The notes under the pieces: generated by a model | Seen by the model: the letters and a program-made list of their open reading frames with translations, nothing else | What the model was told of the DNA's origin: nothing | Database searches by the model: none | From: Flaccisagitta enflata | Lineage: Eukaryota > Chaetognatha > Sagittoidea > Aphragmophora | DNA length: 64,000 nucleotides | Assembly: GCA_965153355.1 (NCBI GenBank) | Contig: OZ231126.1 | Span: 40,610,001 to 40,674,000 of the forward strand | Direction: 5' to 3' | Shown: positions 63,641 through 64,000 of the stretch, piece after piece | Layout: every line of letters begins with the position of its first letter | How positions within the stretch are numbered: the stretch's first letter is position 1 | Position numbers and translations under genes: made by a program

Positions 63641-63972
63641 AAGGAGAAAAACTGTGGATGATGGGATTTATGTCAATTATGAATTACGTGAGGCGAATGG
63701 AGGAGCCATCCCACAAGTCCCAGCGCAATCTGCTCAACTCACAAGAGCCGGGCACTTGGAGTTGATTGCATTGAAAATGAAGCACATTTGCTGAATACAA
63801 TACGCTGACTACACTGTTGAAATCAAAAACACGGAAAATATACCGAGCTCTCAGTTTCTCAGTTGGGCTATTCGAAAGTATTGGAAGCGGTCCCGGTAGG
63901 CTCAGACAAAAATGTCACTGAAATAGGAACGCTGAACACCTAAAACTTGCGACTTTTTCGTGACCAGAAAAA

Positions 63973-64000
63973 AACAAGGCCGGATACACGGCTACCCTAG
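63973..64000 (+). mobile_element. Family H element start, cut by the window edge
   Basis: ACAAGGCCGGATACACGG followed by CTACCCTAG, the first 28 bases of a family H copy. Confidence 0.8.

Overview
This is a eukaryotic, almost certainly invertebrate-animal, genomic window. The evidence is GT-AG introns with matching phases, an ectonucleotidase-family host gene split into small exons, several classes of animal retroelements (BEL/Pao, an APE-type LINE, and a Penelope-like element with N-terminal GIY-YIG) and an extreme load of microsatellites. The species cannot be named from the sequence. No rRNA, tRNA, CRISPR array or bacterial operon was seen. Layout, left to right. 0-3 kb: a broken BEL/Pao-like gag-protease region on the minus strand, without a visible reverse transcriptase. 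3-7.4 kb: repeats and short mobile elements. 7.5-19.3 kb: pieces of a plus-strand gene of an uncharacterised invertebrate family (Ser/Thr-rich exon, Ala/Gly minisatellite plus coiled-coil exon, then two C-terminal exons at 18.4-19.3 kb). Its two halves are separated by an intact antisense Penelope-like element (10.5-14.5 kb) and other repeats. 19.7-24.0 kb: a damaged LINE whose 5' end is inverted, as expected from twin priming. 25.9-30.3 kb: seven minus-strand exons of an ENPP (nucleotide pyrophosphatase/phosphodiesterase) family gene. They join in perfect phase to a stop codon, but four of the five metal-ligand positions that can be seen are replaced, so this looks like a catalytically dead paralogue. 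30.4-64 kb: essentially no recognisable host gene; microsatellites, hairpin-ended short elements, foldback/MITE elements and 20-22 bp minisatellite arrays. The most interesting signal is a population of short non-autonomous elements. Family H (about 110-250 bp, roughly fifteen full or partial copies) starts with ACAAGGCC and ends with a short perfect hairpin followed by an A-run. The hairpin stem differs between copies but both arms change together, and a third copy of the arm near the other end changes with them, so base pairing rather than sequence is conserved. Family F is a foldback element with a conserved head (TAGTCGCAAAAGCG ... GGTCAGCGGTACC), inverted GGGCAGCGGCCCC arms, a poly-G tract and a variable core of about 20-bp tandem units. 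Several large inverted-repeat elements (16.8, 24.0, 41.5, 43.2, 47.9 and 57.4 kb) complete a region built mainly of structure-forming DNA. Coordinates of exons were deduced by eye from splice signals and phase; microsatellite borders are approximate.
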